In this document: in pieces, positions 48,848-59,867 of the stretch
Position numbering within the stretch: the stretch's first letter is position 1
How the letters are laid out: each line of letters begins with the position of its first letter
Origin: Pyrenopolyporus hunteri
Lineage: Eukaryota; Ascomycota; Sordariomycetes; Xylariales; Hypoxylaceae
Length of the DNA: 64,000 bases
Assembly (NCBI GenBank): GCA_902806595.1
Contig: CADCXC010000010.1
Location: forward strand, 1,860,001-1,924,000
Direction of reading: 5' to 3'
Program-made: the position numbers and the translations under genes
Notes under the pieces: generated by a model
The model's database searches: none
Told to the model about the DNA's origin: nothing
Seen by the model: the letters and a program-made list of their open reading frames with translations, nothing else

Positions 48848-49562
48848 ACGCTCCCTTTTGACACAAGCACCAAACTACGGCACCCCCTCAGTGCCCGCCG
48901 ACAGCACCCCCAGATATTAATGTATTATACGGAAGAAGTGCTAAGTAAATAGATCCAGGGATAGCGGAGGAATACCCATGGCTTACCCAAGGGTTTAGCT
49001 GAAGCTTGATGGCGAAGCCCTAATTGAAACCCCCAATACCATTTTTTTACCCAAGCCTTCGGGTGTTCTTCAATCAGAGGGCCACCGAGCCACCCGCCAA
49101 CAGAGTTCTACCAGCCTTGCGGCCTGTCGGATTAAATCCGATGAATCAACAAGTGCTCCAGCGCACGTATGTATGAGCAGCAAAATTTTGGTTTAGTCCC
49201 GTCGTATATAGCGATTACAAGTACCTACCTCTAGGTAGGTATGTATGGTAGATGCTAGCTATTTATACTTTAGGTTACCGAACTCATAAGTCATTCGTAA
49301 CTTACCGTCTTCATTTCTGGGTTAATTGCGCCTTCATAAGCGACGTTAAGAATTATAACCGAAGAGCGGAACATTCAATAGCGATATACTACATAAAACT
49401 ACGTAGTTGTCTTGTTTACTATTTGCCTAGAAGAGGCCCCGAGCTCTAAACTACCTGGGTATCTATCTAATAACCATACAGAATCGCTAATCGAAAAAAT
49501 CATCGTACAAGATATTCCAGGAAATCAAAGTCGTTCCTACCACTCGCTAATATAACCGCCGC
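48848..49562. other. Convergent flanks of UTP17 and the P450
   Basis: This 715-nt stretch has no gene. TACCTACCTCTAGGTAGGTA, a near-palindromic example of the dispersed repeat, lies at 49222-49242. Confidence 0.5.
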
Positions 49563-51670
49563 TTAGCCAGGAGCCTTTTTACGCGGTTCAAACACACAGA
49601 GGACCTCCCCTGGCTGGGCCGTAATCTGGTCCCTCATGTCGCGCCACATAATCTCAGGGTCATAGTTCGGCGCGAAGCGAACGGTGTAATGCTTGAGTAG
49701 GATTGCGACTACAAGACGGATCTCGGCGTAGGCGAGCTCTTTGCCAACGCATTCACGGTTCCCTGTAATCGGTAATCAGTGTATTCGTCCTTCTATGTAA
49801 AAGCGAGGGTTTCTAAGAACCATATGCTTCTAGTCCAAGAGCAGACTAACATTACGGCGTGACTTACCACAAGAAAAGGGGCTAAAGGCGCGCTTATCTC
49901 GCACCAGCTCCGGTTGGGAATACCATCGCTCCGGGATAAAATCGTTGGGGAACTTGAATGCCAATGCCACTGCTATATACTTAGCCTCTTCTCATATACC
50001 TAAGTACGTAACAAGGAGGTTCTCGGTCTTACTTCTCATAATAACATACTTAGGTGCCTTGACCTTGGTATAGGGCGGGATGAACATATCACCAATCCAC
50101 AATCCATCTCGCCCCGTTATTCTTCCACCGCCCGTCATATCCGGCGGAACCAGACGAAGCGTCTCGTTGATCACGCCGTTCAAATGCGGTAGGTTGGCGA
50201 GCGCATTTGCGTCACAGACGTCAATATCGGTGATCTCGTTGCGGATTCTGTCGGCGTTCTCGGGGAACTTTGAAAGGAACCACCATACGGCGGTCAAGGT
50301 CACTCTGGTAGTATCGCTGGATCCGGTCGGATTAGCAGAGAACTAGGAAAGTGGGAAGTCCGCCGTGGGTATAGGCAAAGGTAGAACCAACCCTCCTGCG
50401 ATAAGTGCCGTGATCGCTGTCCCATTCAGGACGCCCGACCGATTATATGAAGGCTTCGAATCTTTCAACTGCTTATTCTCGGCGATAAACCATGATGCTA
50501 AATCCACCTTTCTCACGTCGGCGTCACGCTATATAATACGAAACGTTAGCATTCTGATCACTGTCCACGTTTAACTACCAGGTACCCCCAGCCTTCAAAC
50601 TCACTTCTACACGCCTCCTCATGCGCTCCTCGCAAAACCGCGTCAAGCGCCGCCACGCCCTAACCCTCCCGTAGAAGATCAGGTATACAAACGCCAGGAA
50701 CGCGATCCAGACGGCGTCTCGGACAAGACCCAGTATGGCGAAGGCGCGCCGCCGGGTGAGGAGCGCTGGGTCCATGGACCGGGAGTTCACGAAGCCGAAG
50801 TCCTCCCCGAACATCACGTCCCCGATCGCGTCGAAGGAGAACCAGGTCATGACTTCGTTGACGTCGATGGGCTGGCCGTGGTACTGGGATATGCACTGCG
50901 AGAGCGATAGTGCGAGGTCGGCTATACGAGGGTGATATTGTTTCATATCTGGGCCTTGTAAGTACCTACCTACCAAACCCGACATTGTGGTTCGCAATTT
51001 CAGGGGAAAGGGGTGGTTTCTAAACTTACAGTCCGCGGATAGCGCTTGAGTCCACGTTTTGCGCCTTTCCTCGTGGTCTTTCTCGTCGCGGGTGAACATG
51101 ACCGAGGTACGCGTTCGGAGAATATCGTACCAACCATCTCTCTTGTTATCATTACCCCAGCCGTCTAGCGCCTGGATTCCGGCGGGGTGGAAAATGCTGA
51201 TCTCATTTGGTCCTGCCGTTTTGTTAGGAGGTGAGCAATACGATAAGGCGATCCCGGGAGGAAGTTAGGAGAGGGGGTTATTTACCTGTCCGCACAAACG
51301 ACCCGTACTCCTCATGAAGCCTCTGTAAAAACAAGTGATTCTTCCCGTCCCGGATATGAAATATATGCCAGAACTTAGTCACAGCAGCTAGTTTCGGGCC
51401 TGGGAAGAGACGAGTTCTGTGGTAGAAAAGTCGGTATATCGTCATGCTCGTGAATAATGTTCCTAAGTAGCACGTGGTGACGATGAGGGTGTTGACAAAG
51501 ATATCGCGGCCTGGAACGCCCTTTTTGCATATTTGACGAAATACAACGTTGGAAAGCATCGCGTGGACGCCCACGATATCCCGGCCGTCTATGTGCCATT
51601 CTCCCCGTATGAAGATCCCATGGTGGATGAGTAGGCCGGCGAGGGTAGCGAATATGGCGTGGTAGAGCAT
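49563..51670 (-). CDS. Cytochrome P450 monooxygenase
   Basis: A membrane-anchored P450, probably of the ER, with unknown substrate. Seven exons (51670-51286, 51212-51030, 50954-50605, 50528-50392, 50316-50033, 49972-49868, 49762-49563) join in phase to 547 aa. The N-terminus is hydrophobic (YHAIFATLAGLL) with a second hydrophobic stretch near 65-85, then LFPGPKLAAVTKFW. The I-helix motif AGGDTT (350-355) appears only if intron 4 ends at the CCAG at 50317-50320. The K-helix ExxR is in INETLRLVP, PERW is in DFIPERWY, and the heme loop is FSCGNREC with C486 as iron ligand, split by intron 6. All core motifs are intact. The pattern resembles fungal secondary-metabolism P450s. A CYP family cannot be assigned by eye. 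Confidence 0.9.
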
Positions 51671-52882
51671 ACCTGGGGGTTAAAATAGGCCTTTTTTCTA
51701 CCACATGGATAATGAAGATTACCTTGAGAGGTTGATCATTAATCGCTACTCATTCGTCCTAAGAGGGTTGTTGTGATCTCAATTCCCTTTCTTTAAAGCC
51801 TGCCTATAGAATATTAGCGATTGAATACTCAAATCGTTATACATATTACCTACCACGTAGCTACCTCATGGCATATAGACAAGATAATTACTAAATAGCA
51901 TGAATTCTATGTATTAATCATTAGGTGGTTTCTACGCGTTTATTTCCGCCCTATGAGTGTATGCTCAGCCGCAGTTATAACAACCCAGGCTGTCAAGGGT
52001 GTGGAAGGGTCCCATCAAGGCTACAGCGGTTCGCACAGCCCTACGAATCCTATCCGGATCTTGGGGGTTCGCCATGCTTTAATGCGCATTAAATTGCTAG
52101 CATGCGAGATTGGCTAAGGAGAGGTTTCGAAAGGAGTGTGTTGAGTAGATTGACATGTGGTAGTCAATCCTTTAATAAATTATTGATCTACTTTGTTAGT
52201 ATACCCAAGGCCGTAGGGGTAACCACTAAGATACCCATGTGTTAGAAACTACCGAGTATCATTCGGTAGTTCTAACCTTCGAAGTATAATATCAATAATT
52301 TTATAATATCCTGATAAGTCCTGGTTCATGGGAATTCCTGCTGGGGATTCCCTGGGACGTGACTTCGGACTCGGATTCGTTTGGCTCCCATGAATAGGGG
52401 TGCTTCTAGGTGCGAGATGATGGGTTAAGGAGGGGTTATAACGAATCCTCAGTGCCGTTTATTAGGCAGATAGGGCAGATGCTCGAAAACGAATCAAATA
52501 GGTAAAATAATTGGGGTCGTTCCAAATACCTCGGTATAAACGAAGCCCAAAGAATTTATTTAATATTCAATAGTTACCACCCCTTTGACTAGGTACTTAC
52601 CTAGGCATGTCTAAGGTTCGGCGAGGGGTGGTGCTCGTACCTATTTAAACCGCCAATGCCGATAAACGGGATGACGCCATGGGGAAGTGGGCCTATATCA
52701 TGAGATCCGCAACTACTCCGCGCCAGATGAACTAGCTATAACTAGTTATACGTACCTATGCACCTCCAATTTAGGGGTCGATACATTTAGATTTATATTA
52801 TTATACGGCCCTTTCCTACGCGCCCTATACCCGGTATACCATTTCGAGAAACCGAGTAAACCTCTGGAGGGAGATAGTCACG
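51671..52882. promoter_or_regulatory. Divergent region, P450 / 2OG oxygenase, with fold-back DNA
   Basis: This 1.2-kb stretch separates divergent oxidoreductase genes. It contains a nested inverted repeat at about 52171-52308, described separately. Otherwise only short AGGTA units (near 52590-52605) were seen. Confidence 0.5.
52171..52308. repeat. Nested inverted repeat (fold-back, MITE-like)
   Basis: An inner hairpin at 52241-52276 pairs GTTAGAAACTACCGA with TCGGTAGTTCTAAC around a seven-base loop, with one bulged A. An outer, less exact pair, AATAAATTATTGAT (52174-52187) and ATCAATAATTTTAT (52291-52304), surrounds it. No clear target duplication is visible, so a short transposon remnant is only a possibility. 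Confidence 0.6.
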
Positions 52883-54190
52883 ATGTCGTTCACCTCGGTC
52901 CCAATCCTAGACCTCGCTCTGGCTAGAGATGCGAAGACGAAGCCACAGTTCCTTGCCGATCTGCGCCATGCTCTGATGGAAGTCGGCTTCCTGTACCTCA
53001 AGAACGTCGGTATCCCGGACGAGCTCTGGAGGCAGGTTATATCGGAGGGTATAGCTTTCTTCGACATACCGAAGGAGGAAAAGTAAGTTCAAGCATAAAT
53101 TGCATATTTTAGAAAGATACCGTCATCATCTGGTATGGGCGATTCCTAGAAGCTCACGCGGGTCCTGCCTCCAAGGCTCAAGATCGAGATGAAGAACGCG
53201 CCGTCGTTCCTGGGCTACTCGCAGCTCTCAGCCGAAATCACAGCCGGCAAGATAGACCACAGGGAACAAATCGACCTGTCCACGGAGCACCCTCTCCCGA
53301 AGCCCGGCGCGCCGCTCTACGAGAACCTGTTCGCGCCCAACCAATGGCCCTCGCCCGAGGTCCTGCCTAATTTCCGCGCCGTCTACACCGACTACATGAA
53401 GCGCATGGGCGCCATCTCGATAGAATTCACGTCCCTAATCGCCGAGGCCATCGAGCTGCCCCCGGACGCGTTCAACCGATACTTCGACGCGGACCAGCAG
53501 CACAAGCTGAAGATCGTCAAATACCCTGACGTAGCAGAGCTAGGATTAGGCGATGGCGTTGAGGGGCAGGGAGTCGGCCCGCATAAAGACAGCATGCTCA
53601 CGAGTTACTTACTGCAAGCGAGCAACCACAGGGGATTGCAGGTCCAGAATATGCAAGGCAAGTGGATTGATTGCCCGCCGATCGACGGTACGCTAGTAGT
53701 GGCCATCGGCCAGGGCCTGGAAGCTTTGACACAGGGGGTGTGCGCGTCCACGACGCATAGAGTGCTCTCGCCAGAAGCGGGCAAGGGGGCGCGGTTCTCG
53801 ATCCCGTTCTTCCAAGGGGTGCGAGCTTCTACGACGTTTGAAGAGCTAGAGTCGATCGGCGTCGGTCAGGTGCCTGAGGGCATTAAGCAGCAACGGCAAA
53901 AGGTGCTAGAGGCGAACGGGGGTAGTAGGCTTGATGATGTCGAGTTCACCTTCAGAAAAGGCGGCGTGGCGTCGACCCTGGGCGAGGCGACGCTTAGGAA
54001 TAGGGTTAAAAGCCACCCGGACGTCGGGGAAAGATGGTATCCTGATATTCTCAAGGACATACGGGAGCAACAAGCCAGGGAGGCGGCGCAAAAGCAGGAG
54101 GCGCAAAGAACTTCGGATAATGCCGAGGCTCCTGGGGGCGGGGGCACCGTGGATGTCAGCACGCAGGCTCAAGCCGTGGAAGCACACTGA
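52883..54190 (+). CDS. 2-oxoglutarate/Fe(II) oxygenase, isopenicillin N synthase-like
   Basis: A soluble non-heme iron dioxygenase of the isopenicillin-N-synthase-like fold, which oxidises small molecules with 2-oxoglutarate and O2. Exons 52883-53082 and 53176-54190 give 404 aa. The N-terminal DIOX_N region contains VPILDLALARD and LMEVGFLYLKNVGIP. The iron ligands are visible as HKD (H203, D205) and H261 in STTHRVLSP, and the 2-oxoglutarate-binding RxS is R273 and S275 in ARFSIPFF. Length is slightly above the usual 330-370 aa because of a charged, Gln/Ala-rich tail from about 365. Substrate unknown. It is divergent from the P450, which might indicate a common pathway (inference). Confidence 0.9.
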
Positions 54191-54416
54191 TAGTGCGTGC
54201 GCTACTAAGTATAGCAAAACAAAGAGCGATTCATCATCAAGACGCGAGAGAAATATCCAGTTTACTCGGTGCAATCTCATTAATCAGTTTCGGCTTCGTA
54301 ACCTCATGCAACCCACCCAGTTTAAGACCCTTCTGCTAAACACCATAGTGCGCCAATCGCTATGCCCATATTTCGCCGACTCGGCCGGTCTCTACGACTA
54401 CGGATCGTCGTATCGT

Positions 54417-54930
54417 CTATTTGCCTGCAGTCGCTTCGTAGCCGGGGAAGCACTCGACGATGGTCTTGCTGTGCTTGTTGACGGCGTGCTCGGTGAGCCT
54501 GGAGGGGGAATGAATCTGGTTAGGGATGATCTCAATTGCGTACCGCTAAGACGGTTATTACGTACTGGGGCGCGCGAGTGGTCTTCAGGAAGGTCGACTT
54601 GCAGATCTGGCACTGGATATCCATGGCCTTGATGTTCTACGAGAGGTGGCGTGTAAGTCAGTCTCAAGGTACCTACATATCCTCTTATGGAGTATAGAAC
54701 CGTCGGATCGAGAACTTACAGACTTGAGCTGCGACTTGGCCACCTTGGTGTCCTTCGCATTGCGCTCACGCTTCTGCGCAGCCTTGGCTCCCTGGATTAC
54801 GAGGATCGTTAGTGCATCCTTTTGTTGTCTACGTTCCGTGTTGGCTTAGAGCCGGCTGTGTTTCCTCCTTTTTCGTTGTCTAACTACGCAGGGATACCGA
54901 GACGCCGGTAGGAGAACTTACGTTGCCCAT
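54417..54930 (-). CDS. Small 4F5/ZNF706-type zinc-finger protein
   Basis: Four exons (54930-54922, 54791-54720, 54636-54566, 54498-54417) give 77 aa; exon 1 encodes only Met-Gly-Asn. The protein starts MGNGAKAAQKRERNAKD, a basic stretch typical of small 4F5/SERF-related proteins. A single C2H2-like finger follows: C36 and C39 in IQCQICKST, then histidines in LTEHAVNKHSK. The end is IVECFPGYEATAGK. This matches the ZNF706/At2g23090-like family found in plants, animals and fungi, whose function is not settled. Because every exon is under 90 nt, the gene is invisible to a simple ORF reading. All joins are in phase and use GTAAGT or GTACGT donors. Confidence 0.9.
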
Positions 54931-55713
54931 TTTCGTCGAGAGGATTGCAGATTGGAATTAGACGGGAAAAATCGAGAGAGCGCCCCTTACTTGCGGTCGT
55001 GGTATTGTGGTATTATCGACGGGATGGCGGTTAGGTGTTGCGAGAGACGGGAAAAATAAAATAAAATCGGGGGCTTCGATGAATTTGGAAGAAAAATGGA
55101 TTTGGCCTTTTTCTAAGCCGATGCAGGGGTTCTTCAGGCGATCAGGCGCTAAAGTTCAAAGAAAAAATCTATTTTGGGGGCTGCTCGGCTTCTGGAACGT
55201 CCACTAATCAAGCACTGACTACGTCCGCTGCTGACCAGCCACTCGCTGACTGACCACTTGCCTGACTGGGCCGTCCACTGTTGGGCAACTCAGGCTGGGT
55301 ACGAGCCACCTCGCTCAGCTCAGGCTCTTTCCACGTAGGACGTAGGTACGGTATTGTGCCTAGACCAGCAAGTATTATCTAATACGCACCGCTCAACGAC
55401 TAACACGATTAAAGACATAATATTGGAACTAATGGCGCTTTTGCGGAATACGAAACATTGTATTGTACTAAACAGCATTGATTTCATTCATTTCGCTGAA
55501 TTCCATGATATCACTCTCAATCCCAACCTTCAACGCAGAAAGTAATCATATTGTGTCTACATGTACAGGGTAGGCGTCGCATACAACTCGGGCGTACGAT
55601 CTTACTTAGCGTTGAGTCAATCGAACAGAAGGCTGTGGTGGATAGTAATAGCACCTCGTTCATGTAGGTCTTACATTACAAGTGCTCAGGAGTCAGAACG
55701 TCCTTCAACCGAG
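54931..55713. promoter_or_regulatory. Divergent region upstream of the zinc-finger and HhH genes
   Basis: This 780-nt region has repeated CTGACT/CCACT-type words near 55207-55275 (ACTGACTACGTCC, GCTGACTGACCACTTGCC). No RNA or protein gene was seen. An in-frame ATG at 55561 could extend the downstream protein, but the added residues look random. Confidence 0.45.
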
Positions 55714-56685
55714 ATGCTGGATCAGAGCCTACTTCCGAACAACATCTCCTCGCCTCATTTTACAGCGCTCTTAGGCAAATATGACTCTTTGATTGAGTCG
55801 ATCTCGTTGACTAAAGGAGGTATGTGTTGGAACCTCCCTACTTACCTAGACAGTCATTTTACCTCCGGCCCCATGGCGCGTCCACGGTGGCTAATCATGA
55901 TAAACAAACAGCCAAGTCAGGCCAAAAGACTCTGCTTGAGCTGGATCAATTTCGATACCACGACGCTGTCGCCAAATACGGCTCGGAGCAGTCAAAGAAG
56001 GCAATGACGCTTAGCGACGTCAAGACCTTGGTTGATTGGAAGTTGTAAGTCCTTTTTTTTTTTTTTTCTATTAGGACAATCCTCGTCGTTCCTCTCCCAT
56101 TATCGGCCCGCCCCGGCTCCTCTGACTGGATTCAGGCGCCATGGCAAGTTCCGTCCGACGCTCATGAAGCTTGTCTCCTCAAATGACGAAGCGCTTGTTG
56201 AGCGTACTATCCAGGAGGCCGTGGAGATATATCAAGACAACCTGGATATACCTAAAGCGCTAGACGCGATCACTAAGCTGAAAGGAATTGGCCCCGCCAC
56301 GGCCTCTCTTCTGCTTTCGGTACATGACCCCCACGGTGCTATCTTCTTCTCAGACGAGGCTTTCTATTGGTTGTGCTGCGATGGCCAGAAGCTGCCCATC
56401 AAGTACAATGCCAAAGAATACCAGCAGTTAAGTGCGACTGCTCAAGCTCTAGCGAAACGGCTGGGGGTTGATGCTGTTGACATTGAGAAGGTCGCTTACG
56501 TATTGATAAACGGAGAAACATCCGACGCGATGTCCAAGAATAGAAGGACACATTCCACGGCCAACGAAAACCCTGCGCAACCAGACTCGTCGAGGAAACC
56601 GGCCAAGAGAAAGGATACTAACTCTGCCGCTGCACCGGATACCCAGACACATCTTCGCCGGTCAAAGCGAAGCAGAGCTTCCTAA
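55714..56685 (+). CDS. Fungal helix-hairpin-helix protein of unknown function
   Basis: Exons 55714-55819, 55912-56044 and 56136-56685 give 262 aa. The N-terminal half is helical and polar (ELDQFRYHDAVAKYG, SDVKTLVDWKLRHGKFRP). A clear helix-hairpin-helix with the GhGxxTA pattern follows: ALDAITKLKGIGPATASLLL, about residues 125-145. This is the non-specific DNA-binding motif of HhH DNA glycosylases and related proteins. The catalytic Lys/Asp of HhH-GPD glycosylases and an iron-sulphur cluster are not seen. The tail from about 200 is basic (SRKPAKRKD, RRSKRSRAS), consistent with nuclear targeting. A role in DNA metabolism is inference only. The start at 55714 is chosen because upstream residues are unlike a protein. 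Confidence 0.78.
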
Positions 56686-57551
56686 ATTTTACTTAGGTAG
56701 CTCTTTCGTCCCCACCAAGGATCTCGCAGGCCATCCTAAACCCGCCGCGTGAATGCAATCTGGGATGCCGGGAACTGCAGCTCAATTTCTAGCGTTGCAT
56801 AAGCTGCCGCGTAATCCTCGGGTGCATATATGATACGATGTTGGCGAGCCCAGGAGGCTGCTTGAGCGCATTACTAGCCCCCGTCCGAAATGGCTGAGGC
56901 GTTTCCCGTCCTGTCGACATGTCAGCCTGCTCGACGTGGGATCGGTCTAGCGGCCCGAGGGAGCGTCGCTCAGGAGCCTCATTCGGCTGGCCAATAGCCA
57001 GGCTCCTCTGATCCCGTCTCGGGTCTAGTAAATTGTCGACAGGGTCTAGGTACGAAGCCAAGAGATCTTTATTTCGGAGTGCTCTGCCGAAGATTAACGG
57101 ACCTAACTGCGTAGGAGGAAATAGATGCGATTCAACGTTGGACAACGTGACAACGTCTGATTGAATCGCCCCGTTTTCCTTCTAGACCGCCTCCACGGGT
57201 CGTCGCTGCGTCAATGCCTAGCACAACTGCAACTGCGTATCGTACCTAATCTCGACGACGCCGATAGAGCGTCTCCTACCTGACCGCTTAACTGTAGATA
57301 GCTAGTTTTCGCACCCCCACGAGTGCTTATGCTCCCCCACGAGTCTATCATCGTTGTCCTTCTTATACACCCTGCGAAGATGGCTCTCTCACGTCGGATC
57401 TCTACTAGTATACCTAGGCCACTCCTATATCCTAATAAAAAGCGGCTAGAACTCGTCCTTTTGGGCATTAATAAGGGATTATTTGTCCCACTATTTTCTA
57501 CCGTTTATCTACACAGTTAGACTGGCCCCTATGCGAAAGTAGGAGGCAGCA
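56686..57551. other. Region between HhH and DUF1479 genes
   Basis: This 870-nt stretch has a 118-codon minus-strand open frame (57145-56789) that begins with TTG, not ATG, and has no motif. It could be an exon of an unrecognised gene, but no partner exon was found. The right part holds the promoter of the DUF1479 gene. Confidence 0.4.
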
Positions 57552-58994
57552 ATGGCTGTCGACTTGTCCCTATCAGACTCAGATCCTATTCCACTTACCG
57601 ATCGATTTGCCAAAATCAAGCGAAATCTAATCGCTGGTAATGAAAGAGCCGTTGCTGATTCGTTCTACCGCCTGCTTAGTCGGTTGAGGAGGGAGGCGGA
57701 TCGTATTGCGGCGGCCGGATCCGATATTATACCCACGATCGACTATATTAATATACACGATCCTATTAAGGTGGCCACGTTCCGTGATGGGCTCAAGGAG
57801 AGAGGTGTTGCTATCGTACGAAGGGTCGTCCCATCGAACGTGGCCCTATCATGGAAGGAAGAGACGCAAGAGTACCTCTGGCATAACCCCCCGACGAAAG
57901 GAATCCCGGCACATGACCCGCAGCTATACGAATTATTTTGGAGCCCAGGACAGGTTCGTGCCCGAGCCGACTCGCGAGTTCTCGAGGTTCAGAGATTTGT
58001 CATGAGGATGTGGCATTCGAGTAACGAGGACGCCCTCGTGAGCAGCAACCACCCGGTGGCCTACGCAGACCGCATCCGAATGCGGAAACCAGGAGACACG
58101 ACTCTCGGGTCCGGCCCGCACATCGATAACGGCAGCGTGGAAAGATGGGAATCGGACGGATACGGGCGTGCCGGCGCCTACACCAAGATCTTCCAAGGGC
58201 GCTGGGAGGAGTACGACCCCTGGGATAGCGGTACGCGGCTGCGCGTCACCCCGGACCTGTATAACGGCGCCGGCTCCTGTAGCATGTTCCGGATGTTTCA
58301 GGGGTGGATATCGCTCTCGTCGATCCCGCCGGGCGGCGGCTCTCTACAGGCGTGCCCGATGCTGCAGCTGACGACGGCGTACCTGCTGCTCCGGCCCTTC
58401 TTCTCGCCGCGCTTCAAGTCGGGCCCCGACTTCCTGCGCGACGACAACTGGAACCTGCACGTGGCGCAGAACAGCGTGATCCACGGCGCCGTCCCCGGCT
58501 GCGGCATCCAGGAGCTGTCCGACGCCCTGCACCCCCACCTCCGCCTGCACATGACCATGACCCCGATCCCCCGCGTCGAACCTGGAGATTACGTCCTCTG
58601 GCACCCTGACGCCGTGCACGCCGCCGACCCGGTGCACTCCGGTACTACAGACGCGAGCGTCCTGTACGTCCCTGCCTGTCCCCTCACCCAGACGAACGCC
58701 CTGTACCTCGCCCGCCAACGGAAGGCCTTCCTGCTCGGCCACCCGGCCCCCGACTTCGAGAGCGCCGGTCGTCGCGCCCCGGGCGGCGAGCGCGATTACC
58801 TCGGGCGTCCCGGTGTTCAGGACGTTAACGACGCGGGCGGCGACGAGGGCCTCAGGTCTATGGGCTTGTTGCCTTGGGACGAGAAGAGCGGCTGCGCGGA
58901 CCCCGCGGAGGTCGATCTGCTTAGGTTGGCGAATGCCATCTTGTTCCCTGATCGCTTTGATATGATGGGTCGGAGGGGGGCGAAGAGGCGTTAG
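57552..58994 (+). CDS. DUF1479 family protein, predicted Fe(II)/2OG oxygenase
   Basis: The single exon encodes 480 aa. It belongs to the DUF1479 (bacterial YbiU-like) family, predicted double-stranded beta-helix oxygenases found patchily in bacteria and fungi. Early segments IPTIDYINIHDP and RGVAIVRRVVPSNVALSWKE are typical. A metal-binding HxD is visible as H190 and D192 in GSGPHIDNGS, and a later His candidate is H351 or H356 in LWHPDAVHAADPVH. VLYVPACPLTQTNALYLARQ is also characteristic. The region 58300-58560 is very GC-rich, which leaves a long open frame on the opposite strand that is only a shadow. The substrate is unknown. No intron is present, unlike most neighbours; transfer from bacteria is possible but unproved. 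Confidence 0.88.
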   Translation: MAVDLSLSDSDPIPLTDRFAKIKRNLIAGNERAVADSFYRLLSRLRREADRIAAAGSDIIPTIDYINIHDPIKVATFRDGLKERGVAIVRRVVPSNVALSWKEETQEYLWHNPPTKGIPAHDPQLYELFWSPGQVRARADSRVLEVQRFVMRMWHSSNEDALVSSNHPVAYADRIRMRKPGDTTLGSGPHIDNGSVERWESDGYGRAGAYTKIFQGRWEEYDPWDSGTRLRVTPDLYNGAGSCSMFRMFQGWISLSSIPPGGGSLQACPMLQLTTAYLLLRPFFSPRFKSGPDFLRDDNWNLHVAQNSVIHGAVPGCGIQELSDALHPHLRLHMTMTPIPRVEPGDYVLWHPDAVHAADPVHSGTTDASVLYVPACPLTQTNALYLARQRKAFLLGHPAPDFESAGRRAPGGERDYLGRPGVQDVNDAGGDEGLRSMGLLPWDEKSGCADPAEVDLLRLANAILFPDRFDMMGRRGAKRR

Positions 58995-59375
58995 GAAGGG
59001 AGGGATGCGTGATGGGTGATGGGTGTTGGCGCGGTTTGGTTTGGGGGTTCGGGATTTGATTAGGAAAAGCTGGGTGGTTGGACGGTTGGTTTGTTGGTTG
59101 AATGCTTGGATGCTTGTATGCTTGGAGTTGGATTGGATGGGATAGGAGATTGGCGTATAGGAAAGATTACTGAGTGAACGGACAGGCAGACAAGGGTCAC
59201 TTGGGCGATATAGGATACGATTTATGATAGATAGGGAGGTCTTTAGGCTTCTGGGTTCGCTATCTGAAGTATCCAACCTTAGGTAATTTGACCTTTTTTT
59301 TCCGGTTGGAATAATATGTTATGAGACACTTATGATTTGAGCGGTAATACCTTACAGGCCGAGATATCACGAATG

Positions 59376-59450
59376 GCCTTCTGGTGTAGTGGTAAAATGA
59401 ATACGACGAATACCGTTTGTCGGTTTAAAATTCAGGCTGGTTGTGACACC
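59376..59450 (+). pseudogene. tRNA-like remnant with pol III box A
   Basis: TGGTGTAGTGGTAAAATG (59382-59399) matches the D-arm and box A of eukaryotic tRNA-Gly/Glu. At a suitable distance GGTTTAAAATTC (59422-59433) resembles box B with a C-to-T change and an extra A. The seven-base acceptor ends do not pair, so this is not a functional tRNA. It may be a tRNA pseudogene or the head of a tRNA-derived SINE. Confidence 0.35.
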
Positions 59451-59867
59451 CCCTTTTCATTTCTCGGGGAATAGATGGAGGGAAAGTGTTTCACGACGGA
59501 GGAATCGATTAATGAAGCACTAAAATCATGAATTGCCTTAAGGCCCGGCGTAACGCCTACGTACCTAGGTAGGTACCTATCTTGAACCTCCTTTGGCCGA
59601 AGCCTCGCAGTTCGGGAATGCAGTCTCTCGCGTTAGATGAGGCTTCCCCTACCCCCTCGATAGTTTTTAGACCCCTCCGGCCTAACGGATATGGACTCAA
59701 CTAGCTACACTCGTTGGAAAACGAATGTGGTATGGTTGATAAGGTTTATATTGGCATTGTCGTCCTAAACTGTATCTTGGATACCGGCATATCGGCCTTA
59801 CGGAAATGGGTCCTCACTTCTTGCAATGTAGACTCGCGAAGGAGGTCTTGAGTCAGCACGTAACTAC

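Noticed and set aside
56789..57145. 118-codon minus-strand frame
   Set aside because: It starts with TTG, no partner exon or motif was found, and the composition is not distinctive.
58344..59276. 310-codon open frame on the minus strand
   Set aside because: It overlaps the DUF1479 exon antisense in GC-rich DNA, is Arg/Val/Gly-biased and has no motif; it is a shadow.
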